Positions 14,096 through 23,127 of a DNA stretch of 41,799 nt are shown piece after piece. The stretch spans positions 1 to 41,799 of the forward strand of contig CANRPX010000013.1 in assembly GCA_947632605.1 (NCBI GenBank). The letters run 5' to 3'. The notes under the pieces are model-generated. The model ran no database searches. It was not told the origin of the DNA and saw only the letters and a list, made by a program, of their open reading frames with translations. Within the stretch, counting starts at the first letter, position 1, and each line of letters begins with the position of its first letter. The position numbers were made by a program, and so were the translations under genes. This stretch comes from an uncultured Clostridia bacterium (GTDB lineage: Bacteria; Bacillota; Clostridia; TANB77; CAG-508).

Positions 14096-16783
14096 ATGAA
14101 CGAAAAGCATAAACTTGCAGAAAAATTTAATCCAAAAGATTTTGAAGACAAACATTATGAGAATTGGGAAAAGAAAGGATATTTTAAACCATCAGATGAC
14201 AAAACAAAAGAAACATATTGTATAATGATGCCACCTCCAAATGTAACTGGAAAACTTCACATGGGTCATGCTTTAGATGATACAATCCAAGATGTTTTAA
14301 TTAGATATAAAAGAATGAAAGGTTTTAGAACATTATGGCTTCCAGGATCTGATCATGCTGCTATTTCTACTGAAATGAAAGTAGTTCAAAAACTAAAAAA
14401 TGAAGGAAAAACAAAAGAAGAGTTAGGAAGAGAAAAGTTTTTAGAAGAGGCATGGGCTTGGACTAAGGAATATGGTGGAATTATTCAAAAACAACAAAGA
14501 AAATTAGGTTGTTCTTGTGATTGGGAAAGAAACAGATTTACATTAGATGATGGAATGAGTGATGCTGTTTTAGAACAATTTATAAAGTTATATGAAAAAG
14601 GTCTAATTTATAAAGGAAGAAGAATGGTAAACTGGTGCACAAGTTGTAAAACTTCTATTTCAGATGCAGAAGTTGAATATAAAGAAGAACCTTCTCATTT
14701 ATGGCATATTAGATATAAAATAACTGGAACAGAAAATGAATATATTGAAGTTGCTACAACAAGACCAGAAACAATGCTTGGCGATACAGCGGTTGCTGTT
14801 CACCCAAAAGATGAAAGATATAAACATTTAGTTGGAAAAACATGTATACTTCCAATTATGAATAAAGAAATTCCAATTATAGCAGATGAGTTTGTTGAAA
14901 TGGAGTTTGGAACAGGTTGTGTTAAAATTACACCAGCACACGATATGAATGATTATCAAGCAGGATTAAGACATAATTTGGAAATAATAGAAGTATTTGA
15001 TGAAAACTTTAAAATGGGAAATCTAGTTCCAGAATATAAAGGAATGGATATATTAACAGCAAGAGAAAAAATAGTTGAAAAGCTAAAAGAAATTGGAGCA
15101 TTAGTTAGAACTGAAGAATATACACATAATGTCGCAAAATGCGAGAGATGTAAAAACACGATAGAGCCAAAAATTTCTGAGCAATGGTTTGTAAGTATGA
15201 AAGATTTGGCAAAACGTGCAGCAGATGCAGTAAGAAATGGACAAACACGTTTTATTCCACAAAGATATGAAAAACAATATTTCCATTGGTTAGATAATAT
15301 ACAAGATTGGTGTATTTCTCGTCAATTATGGTGGGGACACAGAATTCCAGCATATTATTGTGAAAATTGTGGCGAAGTTCATGTTTCAAAAACACAACCA
15401 GAAATGTGTAAAAAATGTGGTTCTAAAAATTTAGTTCAAGATCCAGATACTTTAGATACTTGGTTTAGTTCTGCTTTATGGCCATTTTCAACACTTGGTT
15501 GGCCAAATAAAGAATCAGAAGATTATAAAGATTTTTATCCAACACAAACATTAGTAACAGGATTTGATATTATAACTTTCTGGATATCTAGAATGATGAC
15601 ACAAGGATTAGAATTTACTGATGAAGTTCCATTTAAAGATGTTTTAGTTCACGGAATTGTAAGAGATGATAAAGGAAGAAAAATGTCTAAAACTCTTGGA
15701 AATGGAATAGATCCTTTAGAAATTATAGATAAATATGGAACAGATGCTTTAAGATTTTCACTTTTATCTGGAACAACAATTGGAAATGATATTAGATTTA
15801 TGACAGAGAAATTAGATCAAGCTTCAAACTTTGCAAATAAAATTTGGAATGCTGCTAAATTTATCACAAATTCTTTAGTAGAAGATAAAGATATAATTGA
15901 ATTTAGTGAAAAATTGTATAATAAAGAAAATAAAACATATAATGAAAAAATGTTAAAAATTGAAGATAAATGGATAATAAACAAATTAGATAAATTAATA
16001 TCAGAAGTAAATGTAAATTTAGAAAATTACGATTTAGGAATTGCACTTGACAAAATATATAGTTTTATTTGGAATGAATTTTGTGATTGGTATATAGAAA
16101 TGGTAAAACCAAGATTATATAATGAAGATTATGAAGAAAAAGTTTCAGTTTGTTGTATATTAGATTATGTATTTGGAGTATCATTAAAATTGTTACATCC
16201 ATTTATGCCATTTGTTACTTCAGAAATATATGGAAAATTAGTGGAATATAATGATAAAGAATTAATGGTAAGTAAATGGCCAAATTCAAGAGATGAATTT
16301 TTATTTAACAATGAAGAAACAATAGTAGAAAAATTAAAAAAATTAATTGTAGAAATTAGAAATGTAAGAACAAAAATGAATGTTCATCCATCTAAAAAAT
16401 CAAAACTATTAATTATACAAAATAGTATTGAAAAAGAAATTAAAGAATCAAATAGTTTCTTAACTAAGTTAGGATTTGCAAATGAAGTAGTTATTGTAAA
16501 AGATGAAAAAGAAATTCCTCAAAATGCAGTATCAATTGTAGTAGATGATTTAAAAGTTTTTATTCCATTTGAAGAATTAGTTGATATTGAAGAAGAAATA
16601 AAAAGACTTGAAGGAGAAAAAACAAGACTTGAAGCAGAAGTTTTAAGAGGAGAGAAAATGCTTTCAAATCCAGGATTTGTAAATAAAGCACCAGAAGCAA
16701 AAGTTAATGAAGAGAAAGCAAAACTAGAAAATTATAAACAAATGCTTGCAAATGTTGAAGAAAGATTAAAAAATTTAAAATAA
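14096..16783 (+). CDS. valS: Valyl-tRNA synthetase
   Basis: An 895-residue class I synthetase that charges tRNA-Val and edits threonine. The HIGH motif appears as HMGH (55-58) within PPPNVTGKLHMGHAL. The KMSKS motif appears as KMSKT (529-533). Zinc-type CxxC pairs occur in the connective region (CTSCKTS, CERCKNT, CENCGEV with CKKCGSK). The last 65 residues form the tRNA-binding coiled coil typical of ValRS. AAAGGAGG precedes ATG. The T-box leader upstream with a valine specifier independently supports the identity. Confidence 0.97.
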   Translation: MNEKHKLAEKFNPKDFEDKHYENWEKKGYFKPSDDKTKETYCIMMPPPNVTGKLHMGHALDDTIQDVLIRYKRMKGFRTLWLPGSDHAAISTEMKVVQKLKNEGKTKEELGREKFLEEAWAWTKEYGGIIQKQQRKLGCSCDWERNRFTLDDGMSDAVLEQFIKLYEKGLIYKGRRMVNWCTSCKTSISDAEVEYKEEPSHLWHIRYKITGTENEYIEVATTRPETMLGDTAVAVHPKDERYKHLVGKTCILPIMNKEIPIIADEFVEMEFGTGCVKITPAHDMNDYQAGLRHNLEIIEVFDENFKMGNLVPEYKGMDILTAREKIVEKLKEIGALVRTEEYTHNVAKCERCKNTIEPKISEQWFVSMKDLAKRAADAVRNGQTRFIPQRYEKQYFHWLDNIQDWCISRQLWWGHRIPAYYCENCGEVHVSKTQPEMCKKCGSKNLVQDPDTLDTWFSSALWPFSTLGWPNKESEDYKDFYPTQTLVTGFDIITFWISRMMTQGLEFTDEVPFKDVLVHGIVRDDKGRKMSKTLGNGIDPLEIIDKYGTDALRFSLLSGTTIGNDIRFMTEKLDQASNFANKIWNAAKFITNSLVEDKDIIEFSEKLYNKENKTYNEKMLKIEDKWIINKLDKLISEVNVNLENYDLGIALDKIYSFIWNEFCDWYIEMVKPRLYNEDYEEKVSVCCILDYVFGVSLKLLHPFMPFVTSEIYGKLVEYNDKELMVSKWPNSRDEFLFNNEETIVEKLKKLIVEIRNVRTKMNVHPSKKSKLLIIQNSIEKEIKESNSFLTKLGFANEVVIVKDEKEIPQNAVSIVVDDLKVFIPFEELVDIEEEIKRLEGEKTRLEAEVLRGEKMLSNPGFVNKAPEAKVNEEKAKLENYKQMLANVEERLKNLK

Positions 16784-16804
16784 AAAATTTAAAAGGAAAT
16801 AAAG

Positions 16805-17728
16805 ATGAATAATAAAAAAATTTTAAGTAAAATAATTTTAGTAATAGTTGTTTTAGTATTACTTACTGGGATATATTTTTTTAATGATACAATTAAAAAT
16901 TCTAAAATAAAAGCATTAGAAAGTAAAATAAGTGAATTAGAAAAAGAAAAAAATAATTCTCAAATTAAAGAAGAAAGTGATAAAGAAATAGAAGATTATA
17001 CAGAAGAAAATGTAAAATTAGCATCCTATATAGAAGACCATACAATAAGAAATAAAGTTTTTACAGAAATAAAAGAGTATGTTAACAAAATTTGTAACAC
17101 AGGTATGAAAATTTCTGAATTTCAAGATATCAATAATGCTGATAAATCATGGATATATACCCAAAAACATATTTCTAATGATGATATATTTTTAACAAAT
17201 AAAATAATAGAAGATAATTTAAAAATTTTATTTGGAGATTCTTTAAAGATAGATATAGAAAATGATTTAAAATTTGCTAAAATTTATCCATATTTGTTAC
17301 CAGAATATGATGAAAAACTTAAAGGATATGTTTTTTTAGGATATGATAATGCAGAAACAGTAAAGTATATAATAAATGATATAAAAAACAATAATGATAT
17401 TTATACAGTAAATGTTATTGAATATGAAGAAGCAGATAGAGAATATGAAGCAAATGAAAATACAATGAATGTAGAAGTAATAATTAAAGCTTATGATGAA
17501 ACAGATTCTTGGAAAAAAGATTATGAAAATATAGATGATGAAATTTTACAAAGAAAAGATGAATTTAGCTGGAAAGAAATATTTACTTTGGGTAATGAAG
17601 ACTATTTAAACACTGAAAAAATAGAAAAGGAAGTTTTAAATAGAAAAGATGAATTTTGTTCGTATAATTTAACAATAGAAAAGGAAAAAGGTCTTTTCCA
17701 TGTTAAAAAAATAGAAAGAGTAAAATAA
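16805..17728 (+). CDS. Unknown membrane-anchored coiled-coil protein
   Basis: 307 residues: a basic start, one membrane helix (about 9-26), a short coiled coil (KALESKISELEKEKNNS, about 36-52) and then an acidic soluble domain with no recognisable family. Near the end a short motif recurs (DEILQRKDEFS about residue 245 and KEVLNRKDEFC about residue 277), suggesting a small internal duplication. The single helix with lysines before it predicts the bulk outside the cell. It starts 22 bases after valS with AAAGGA upstream and is probably read through from valS. Confidence 0.6.
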   Translation: MNNKKILSKIILVIVVLVLLTGIYFFNDTIKNSKIKALESKISELEKEKNNSQIKEESDKEIEDYTEENVKLASYIEDHTIRNKVFTEIKEYVNKICNTGMKISEFQDINNADKSWIYTQKHISNDDIFLTNKIIEDNLKILFGDSLKIDIENDLKFAKIYPYLLPEYDEKLKGYVFLGYDNAETVKYIINDIKNNNDIYTVNVIEYEEADREYEANENTMNVEVIIKAYDETDSWKKDYENIDDEILQRKDEFSWKEIFTLGNEDYLNTEKIEKEVLNRKDEFCSYNLTIEKEKGLFHVKKIERVK

Positions 17729-17733
17729 AAATG

Positions 17734-17786
17734 AATTGGGGCAAATGAAAGGAGAAAAAATGCTTGAATTTGCACCCAATTTTTTT
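17734..17786 (+). terminator. Terminator-like hairpin overlapping the ComF-family gene start
   Basis: AATTGGGGCAAA (17734-17745) pairs with TTTGCACCCAATT (17769-17781), with one internal mismatch, followed by a run of Ts to 17786. The GGAG ribosome site (17751-17754) and ATG 17760 of the next gene lie in the loop. The structure could end transcription from valS, hide the start of the ComF-family gene, or both. Confidence 0.5.
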
Positions 17787-18494
17787 GTGCAATTAAAAAA
17801 TGAATTACAAGAATTAATTGATAAAATATTTCCAAATGTATGTGGAGTTTGTGGAAAAATAAATGAAAATTATATTTGTGAAAACTGTAAAAAGAGAATA
17901 GAAAAATTTGAAAAATATGAATTATTAAATAAAAAAACTCAGAAAAAATTTTTTAATATAAAAAATAAATTATATTATAATGATAAAATTTATTTTGATA
18001 ATGTTTTTTACTGTTTTCAATATAAAGGACTGATTAGAAATTTAATTTTAAAGTATAAATTTTCAGGTGCATCATATCTTTGTAATTTTTTTGCAAATGT
18101 AATATTAAATAATAAAAAAATTAATAAAATTTTTAAAATTTATGATATAATGATTCCAGTTCCAATGGAAAAAAATAAAAAACTTAGAAGAGGCTATAAC
18201 CAAACAGAACTAATAACAAGTATTATAAATAAAAATTCAAAAGATATAAATGTAAACAATAAAATCTTGTTTAAAATAAAACAAACTAAAACACAAAGTA
18301 AATTAAATTTTTATGAAAGACAAGAAAATATAAAAAATGCTTTTATTATAAAAAATAAGAAAATAGTAAAAAATAAAAAAATAATTTTATTTGATGATAT
18401 TTATACAACTGGTGCAACTGTAAATGAAATATCTAAGATTTTAAAACTTTCAGGAGCAAAAGAAATTTTAGTTTTAATAATTGCAAAAGATTAA
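17760..18494 (+). CDS. ComF family phosphoribosyltransferase-like protein
   Basis: A 244-residue ComF/ComFC-type protein. Two CxxC pairs near the start (Cys28, Cys31, Cys40, Cys43) form a zinc finger. KLRRGYNQTELI is the family's conserved RGFNQ block. DDIYTTGAT (212-220) is the PRPP-binding loop of the PRTase fold. In transformable bacteria ComFC helps take up single-stranded DNA; no other competence gene is nearby. ATG 17760 is preferred for its AAAGGAG site, although MNELQEL at 17800 would also resemble family starts. Codon use is extremely A-rich in lysine and asparagine. Confidence 0.82.
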   Translation: MLEFAPNFFVQLKNELQELIDKIFPNVCGVCGKINENYICENCKKRIEKFEKYELLNKKTQKKFFNIKNKLYYNDKIYFDNVFYCFQYKGLIRNLILKYKFSGASYLCNFFANVILNNKKINKIFKIYDIMIPVPMEKNKKLRRGYNQTELITSIINKNSKDINVNNKILFKIKQTKTQSKLNFYERQENIKNAFIIKNKKIVKNKKIILFDDIYTTGATVNEISKILKLSGAKEILVLIIAKD

Positions 18495-18513
18495 AATTTG
18501 ATAATTATAAGTC

Positions 18514-18542
18514 TTACTAAAATTTATTTTAAAATATAAAAT
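18514..18542 (+). promoter_or_regulatory. Possible promoter of the KAP NTPase gene
   Basis: TTACTA (18514-18519), 17 bases, then TAAAAT (18537-18542). The minus-35 is weak and the region is AT-rich, so this is tentative. Confidence 0.35.
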
Positions 18543-18573
18543 TTAAAAGTACCAAAATTTAAAGGAGGATTAG

Positions 18574-20547
18574 ATGGAAGATTTAGTAGAAAGCATATTA
18601 GATTATGTAAGAGCAGACTACACCGATTATGCTATAATGATAAATGGTGAATGGGGTAGTGGAAAAACTTATTTTTGGAATAATAAAATAAGAAATAAAA
18701 TAGATTCTTTATCTTTTAATGGAAAAAAATATTCAACTATATATATGTCTTTATATGGTATTTCTAACTTAGAAGATATCAGTAAAAAAATCTTTATTGA
18801 AACTACTCAATTAATGGATAAAGATATGAAAAAATATATGGCTACACATGATACTACATCTATTCCAGAGTATGCAAAAACAGGACTAGATATGGCACAT
18901 CTTTTTGGTGCTAAACAAACTGGAGAAAAGTTTGATTATGACCAATTTTTCTCAACAGATGATAAAGTTTTATGCTTTGATGATTTGGAAAGAGCAAATG
19001 TAGATGTTATAGACATTTTAGGATATATTAATAACTTTGTTGAACATGATCATATTAAAACAATTATTATTTGTAATGAAAAAGAACTTGCTACTAAATT
19101 AAAAAGTTCTAATTTAGAGATGAAAACTTTTATAGCAACATATCTTTTAGATAAAGAAGGCACACTTTTAAATGCAGATAAACCATTGGTTGAAAAAATT
19201 GGTGAAAAAATAGAATATGTATTTGATAAAGCAAATGACTATGAAAGAATTAAAGAAAAATTAATTGGAGAGACATTTGAATATGCTCCACAATTTAGTT
19301 ATATAATAAATGGACTTTTAATGAGATATGAGTCTAATCCAGATTTAATAAGATTTTTAAGAGAACATACTAATTTAATAACAAACACATTTATAAAATC
19401 TGGAACTAGAAATCTTAGAATTTTAAAACATGCTTTAAATGATTTCAAAAAAATATTTGAAACAGTAAATAAATTTTATCCAAACACAAATTTAAGAGTA
19501 TTACAAACAATGTTAATATTCACAATTGCGGTATCTTTTGAAATAAAAGCTGGAAAAATTACAAAAGATAAATTTGTAAATATTAATTCTAATGAAGAAT
19601 ATAAATCAATTTTAGTTTCTTCAAGAGTTTTAATGGATAACAGACAATTCTATATAAAAGAATTTGATAATAATTATTATTTCAACTTTAAATCAGAATA
19701 TAGATTTTTCAAATTTATAGAAATGTATGTAAGAAATAGAATATTTGACATGAAAGTATTTAAACAAGATATGGAAATGATTATTGAAACAATAGATACA
19801 GAAAAATTACCAGGATACAAAAGATTACTTATTGAAGAATATTGGAAAATCTCAGATGATCAATTTCCAGATGTTATTAAAGAAGTAATTGAAAATGTAG
19901 AAAATGGTGATTTAACACTTATTGAACTTGTAAAATTATTTGCATATTTTAGTTATTTCTCTAGAAAAAATTTGATTGAATATGATATGCCAACAATAAA
20001 AGAGAAGTTTTTAACTGGAATGGATTTAGTTGCAGAAAAATCAGAGTATTGTAGCAATATTAGTGAAGAACTTTCAAGAATTGGAATTGATGTTGGTGAT
20101 GATATGAAAGATATACTAAAACATTTCCATGAACTTAATAAAGAACTTAAAAAGAAAATGTATAGAGATCAAGCTGAAGAAATATTTAAATGTATACCAA
20201 TGAAAATGGAAACATTTTATGATAAATTTACTTCTGAATGTATGGAAAAACCAATATTAAATTATTATGATACTTATAAAATGGTACAAAGAATTACTTG
20301 TGCAAGCAATGAAGATATAGTTAAAATAAAAGAAATGCTTGTTGATAGAGCAAGAAAAAATAAAAAACAATTAGCTCCAGAATTACAATTTATGATTGAT
20401 TTAAAAGCAGAACTTGAAAAATACTATAAAGATAAAGAAACTAGCATAAAAACAGTTATGATAAAAGAATTTACTGAAGATTTACAAACTATAATTGATA
20501 TTTATAATGATTTGCCAAAGAAAACTATTTATACAAGAAAAAAATAA
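18574..20547 (+). CDS. KAP-type P-loop NTPase
   Basis: A 657-residue protein. Walker A is GEWGSGKT (25-32) and Walker B is KVLCFDDLER (131-140), with the sensor-like strand TIIICNEKELA about 30 residues later. This order, and the close spacing of Walker A to the N-terminus, fits KAP-family NTPases. The usual transmembrane insertion between the Walker motifs is absent, so it looks cytosolic. The 450-residue C-terminal part is helical and charged, with no recognisable enzymatic domain. KAP proteins include the phage-exclusion protein PifA, but most have no assigned role. It has AAAGGAGG upstream and is flanked by a ComF-family gene and endonuclease IV, with no mobile-element genes next to it. 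Confidence 0.65.
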   Translation: MEDLVESILDYVRADYTDYAIMINGEWGSGKTYFWNNKIRNKIDSLSFNGKKYSTIYMSLYGISNLEDISKKIFIETTQLMDKDMKKYMATHDTTSIPEYAKTGLDMAHLFGAKQTGEKFDYDQFFSTDDKVLCFDDLERANVDVIDILGYINNFVEHDHIKTIIICNEKELATKLKSSNLEMKTFIATYLLDKEGTLLNADKPLVEKIGEKIEYVFDKANDYERIKEKLIGETFEYAPQFSYIINGLLMRYESNPDLIRFLREHTNLITNTFIKSGTRNLRILKHALNDFKKIFETVNKFYPNTNLRVLQTMLIFTIAVSFEIKAGKITKDKFVNINSNEEYKSILVSSRVLMDNRQFYIKEFDNNYYFNFKSEYRFFKFIEMYVRNRIFDMKVFKQDMEMIIETIDTEKLPGYKRLLIEEYWKISDDQFPDVIKEVIENVENGDLTLIELVKLFAYFSYFSRKNLIEYDMPTIKEKFLTGMDLVAEKSEYCSNISEELSRIGIDVGDDMKDILKHFHELNKELKKKMYRDQAEEIFKCIPMKMETFYDKFTSECMEKPILNYYDTYKMVQRITCASNEDIVKIKEMLVDRARKNKKQLAPELQFMIDLKAELEKYYKDKETSIKTVMIKEFTEDLQTIIDIYNDLPKKTIYTRKK

Positions 20548-20562
20548 TTGAAAGGAAAAATT

Positions 20563-21396
20563 ATGTTTAAAATAGGATGTCATTTATCTGCTTCTAAAGG
20601 ATATCTTGATATGGCAAATACAAGTGAAGAAATTGGTGCAAATACTTTTCAATTTTTTACAAGAAATCCTAGAGGCGGAAAAGCAAAAGATATAGATGAA
20701 GAAGATGTAAAAGCTTTTTTAGAAAAAGCAAAGCAAATTGGAATAGAAGTTATTTTAGCACATGCTCCATATACTTTAAATTGTGCTTCAAGTGATGAGA
20801 AAATCAGAAATTTTGCTAAAGAAACGATGAAAGATGATTTAATGAGAATGGAGTATACTCCAAACAATTTATATAATTTTCATCCAGGAAGCCATGTAGG
20901 ACAAGGAGCAGATGTTGGAATAAAATATATTATTGAAATTTTAAATGAAGTATTAACAAAAGAACAAACAACTACTGTCTTATTAGAAACTATGGCAGGA
21001 AAAGGTTCAGAGATAGGAAGAACTTTTGAAGAGATAAAGGAAATAATAGATGGAGTAGAATTAAAAGATAAATTAGGAGTTTGTTTAGATACTTGTCATG
21101 TAAATGATGCAGGATATGATATAGTAAATAATCTAGATGGTGTATTAGAAGAATTTGATAAAATTATAGGACTAGAAAGATTGAAAGCTATTCATATAAA
21201 TGATAGTAAAAATCCATTAGGTGCACATAAAGATAGACATGAGAAAATTGGAGAAGGAACAATAGGAATAGAAGCATTTGAAAGAATTATAAATCATGAA
21301 AAATTAAAAAACTTGCCATTTTTCTTAGAAACACCAAATGAATTAGATGGATATAAAAAAGAAATAGAATTATTGAAAAAATTATATAAAAATTAA
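20563..21396 (+). CDS. nfo: Endonuclease IV (AP endonuclease)
   Basis: A 277-residue zinc nuclease that cuts DNA at abasic sites. [14 protein letters not shown] (25-38), AHAPY (His67), FHPGSH (His107), [19 protein letters not shown], and the C-terminal [20 protein letters not shown] carry the trinuclear zinc ligands and match the family throughout. ATG 20563 is preceded by GAAAGGA; an in-frame TTG at 20548 adjoins the previous stop without a ribosome site. It starts 16 bases after the KAP gene, so the two may be co-transcribed. No terminator is visible after it. Confidence 0.94.
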   Translation: MFKIGCHLSASKGYLDMANTSEEIGANTFQFFTRNPRGGKAKDIDEEDVKAFLEKAKQIGIEVILAHAPYTLNCASSDEKIRNFAKETMKDDLMRMEYTPNNLYNFHPGSHVGQGADVGIKYIIEILNEVLTKEQTTTVLLETMAGKGSEIGRTFEEIKEIIDGVELKDKLGVCLDTCHVNDAGYDIVNNLDGVLEEFDKIIGLERLKAIHINDSKNPLGAHKDRHEKIGEGTIGIEAFERIINHEKLKNLPFFLETPNELDGYKKEIELLKKLYKN

Positions 21397-21461
21397 TAAA
21401 TTTTTAAGGTTAATTTAAGAATCATCGTATAAAATTATCTCATACAAAGGAGAAAGGAGAG

Positions 21462-21524
21462 ATGCGATGGTTCTTTAATTTTACACACTACGAAAATAAC
21501 AAAATTAATAAAATCCCCAAATAA
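21462..21524 (+). CDS. Putative 20-residue leader peptide of pyrB
   Basis: ATG preceded by a doubled ribosome site (AAAGGAGAAAGGAGAG). The peptide begins MRWFFNFTHYE and ends KIPK. The ribosome signal is among the strongest in the window, which argues for real translation. The stop codon ends only three bases before the left arm of the hairpin at 21528, so a ribosome at the stop would cover that arm. The UUCUUU and UUUU stretches occur in its first codons. A separate small protein function cannot be excluded. Confidence 0.55.
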   Translation: MRWFFNFTHYENNKINKIPK

Positions 21525-21527
21525 ATG

Positions 21528-21562
21528 ATAAGGCGATTCTGTAAAGGAGTCGCCTTATTTTG
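21528..21562 (+). terminator. Hairpin/attenuator upstream of pyrB
   Basis: ATAAGGCGATTC (21528-21539) pairs with GAGTCGCCTTAT (21547-21558), a 12-base-pair stem with one G-U pair, followed by a short TTT run. The T-tract is shorter than in the other terminators here, as expected of a regulated or leaky one. Confidence 0.65.
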
Positions 21563-21612
21563 CAACGTATAATAAATTACATTTTAATAGATAAAATAAA
21601 TTTATAAAGTAC

Positions 21613-21642
21613 TTTACAAATATATACAAAATTTGATAAAAT
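21613..21642 (+). promoter_or_regulatory. Promoter directly upstream of pyrB
   Basis: TTTACA (21613-21618), 18 bases, then TAAAAT (21637-21642) with an extended TGA element. It lies after the hairpin, so pyrB may have two transcripts: one attenuated and one with a leader of about 20 bases. Confidence 0.55.
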
Positions 21643-21670
21643 ATGGAAAAATTAAAAGAGGAGATAAAAA

Positions 21671-22585
21671 ATGAAGCATTTAATTGATATTAAGGATTTA
21701 TCCGTAGAAGAAATCGATGATTTGATTGAAGTAGCTAAAGACATTATTAATCACAAAGAGAAATATTCTCATAAATGTGATGGTAAGAAATTAGCTACTT
21801 TATTTTTTGAGCCAAGTACAAGAACTAGATTAAGTTTTGAAGCAGCAATGATGGAATTAGGAGGAAATGTTATAGGATTTTCAGAGGCTTCATCAAGTTC
21901 TGTTGCAAAAGGAGAAACAGTATCAGATACAATTAGAGTAGTTGGATGTTATAGCGATATTATAGCTATGAGACATCCAAAAGAAGGAGCTCCTTATGTT
22001 GCATCAATAAAATCAGAAGTTCCAATTATAAATGCGGGAGATGGTGGACACAACCATCCAACACAAACTTTAACAGATTTGTTAACAATAAAATGTGAAA
22101 AAGGAAGATTAGATAACTTAAACATAGGTCTTTGTGGAGACTTAAAATTTGGTAGAACAGTTCATTCATTAATAACAGCAATGTCAAGATATAAAAATAT
22201 TAAATTTTTCCTTATTTCACCAGATGAATTAAGTCTTCCAGAATACATAAAAAGAGATGTTCTTGAGAAAAATAATATTGAATATGTTGAGACAAAAAAT
22301 ATAGAACAATACATGAAAGATTTAGATATTTTATATATGACTAGAGTTCAAAAAGAAAGATTTTTTAATGAAGAAGATTATGTTCGTTTAAAAGATTATT
22401 ATATTTTAAATAAGTTAAAACTTAAAAAAGCAAAAAAAGATCTATGCATTATGCATCCATTACCAAGAGTAAATGAAATTTCAACAGATGTTGATGATGA
22501 TCCAAGAGCTTGTTATTTCAAACAAGCAAGATATGGAAAATATATTAGAATGGCATTAATTTTAAAATTGTTGGAGGTAAAATAA
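21671..22585 (+). CDS. pyrB: Aspartate carbamoyltransferase, catalytic chain
   Basis: A 304-residue enzyme joining carbamoyl phosphate to aspartate, the first committed step of UMP synthesis. [12 protein letters not shown] (46-57) is the carbamoyl-phosphate loop. SSVAKGE (76-82) supplies the serine/lysine loop contributed to the neighbouring subunit (Lys80). [13 protein letters not shown] and [10 protein letters not shown] are the remaining active-site blocks. AGAGGAG precedes ATG. The stop overlaps the pyrI start by one base (TAATG), implying coupled translation and a pyrB-pyrI holoenzyme of the allosteric type. Confidence 0.96.
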   Translation: MKHLIDIKDLSVEEIDDLIEVAKDIINHKEKYSHKCDGKKLATLFFEPSTRTRLSFEAAMMELGGNVIGFSEASSSSVAKGETVSDTIRVVGCYSDIIAMRHPKEGAPYVASIKSEVPIINAGDGGHNHPTQTLTDLLTIKCEKGRLDNLNIGLCGDLKFGRTVHSLITAMSRYKNIKFFLISPDELSLPEYIKRDVLEKNNIEYVETKNIEQYMKDLDILYMTRVQKERFFNEEDYVRLKDYYILNKLKLKKAKKDLCIMHPLPRVNEISTDVDDDPRACYFKQARYGKYIRMALILKLLEVK

Positions 22586-23010
22586 TGAATATAGATAGTA
22601 TAAAAAATGGATATGTAATAGATCATATTAAAGCTGGAAATGCAATGAAGATATATCAAATTCTTAATTTAAATAGATTAGATTGTCAAGTTGCAATTAT
22701 AACAAATGCTAAGAGTAAAAAAACTGGAACAAAAGATATAATAAAAATAGATAAAAATATTGATATTGATTTAGAAACTTTAGGATTTATAGATCATAAT
22801 ATTACAGTAAATATTGTAAAAGATGATAAAATTGTTGAAAAAAGAAAATTAGACCTACCAGAAACAGTTGTAAATGTTGCTAGATGTAATAATCCAAGAT
22901 GTATTACATCAATTGAAAAATATTTAGACCATATATTTGTTTTAACAGATAAAGAAAATGAAATATATAGATGTAAGTATTGTGAGATGAGTTTAAAAAA
23001 TAAAGATTAA
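22585..23010 (+). CDS. pyrI: Aspartate carbamoyltransferase, regulatory chain
   Basis: A 141-residue regulatory subunit that binds nucleotide effectors and links catalytic trimers. The N-terminal allosteric domain begins with the expected IKNGYVIDHIKAG. The zinc domain has Cys101, Cys106, Cys130 and Cys133 (CNNPRC ... CKYC), the pattern of PyrI. GGAGG stands just before its ATG, inside the end of pyrB. Its presence predicts feedback control of the enzyme by nucleotides, in addition to any transcriptional control. Confidence 0.95.
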   Translation: MNIDSIKNGYVIDHIKAGNAMKIYQILNLNRLDCQVAIITNAKSKKTGTKDIIKIDKNIDIDLETLGFIDHNITVNIVKDDKIVEKRKLDLPETVVNVARCNNPRCITSIEKYLDHIFVLTDKENEIYRCKYCEMSLKNKD

Positions 23011-23016
23011 AAAATT

Positions 23017-23051
23017 AAAACTTCTTGTTATTTTATAGCAAGAAGTTTTTT
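23017..23051 (+). terminator. Terminator after pyrBI
   Basis: AACTTCTTG pairs with CAAGAAGTT across an 11-base loop, followed by six Ts. Confidence 0.8.
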
Positions 23052-23068
23052 AAAATTTACAAAAAAAT

Positions 23069-23097
23069 GTATATTTTTTTCCTTTTTTGTCATACTA
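23069..23097 (+). promoter_or_regulatory. Sigma-G-type (forespore) promoter of spoVT
   Basis: GTATA (23069-23073) matches the sigma-G minus-35 consensus GHATR. After 17 bases, CATACTA (23091-23097) matches the minus-10 consensus CATNHTA at every position. No ordinary sigma-A promoter is as good in this interval. spoVT is sigma-G-dependent in Bacillus subtilis. Confidence 0.7.
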
Positions 23098-23127
23098 AAA
23101 ATATAAAAACAAAATAAGGAGGAATTT

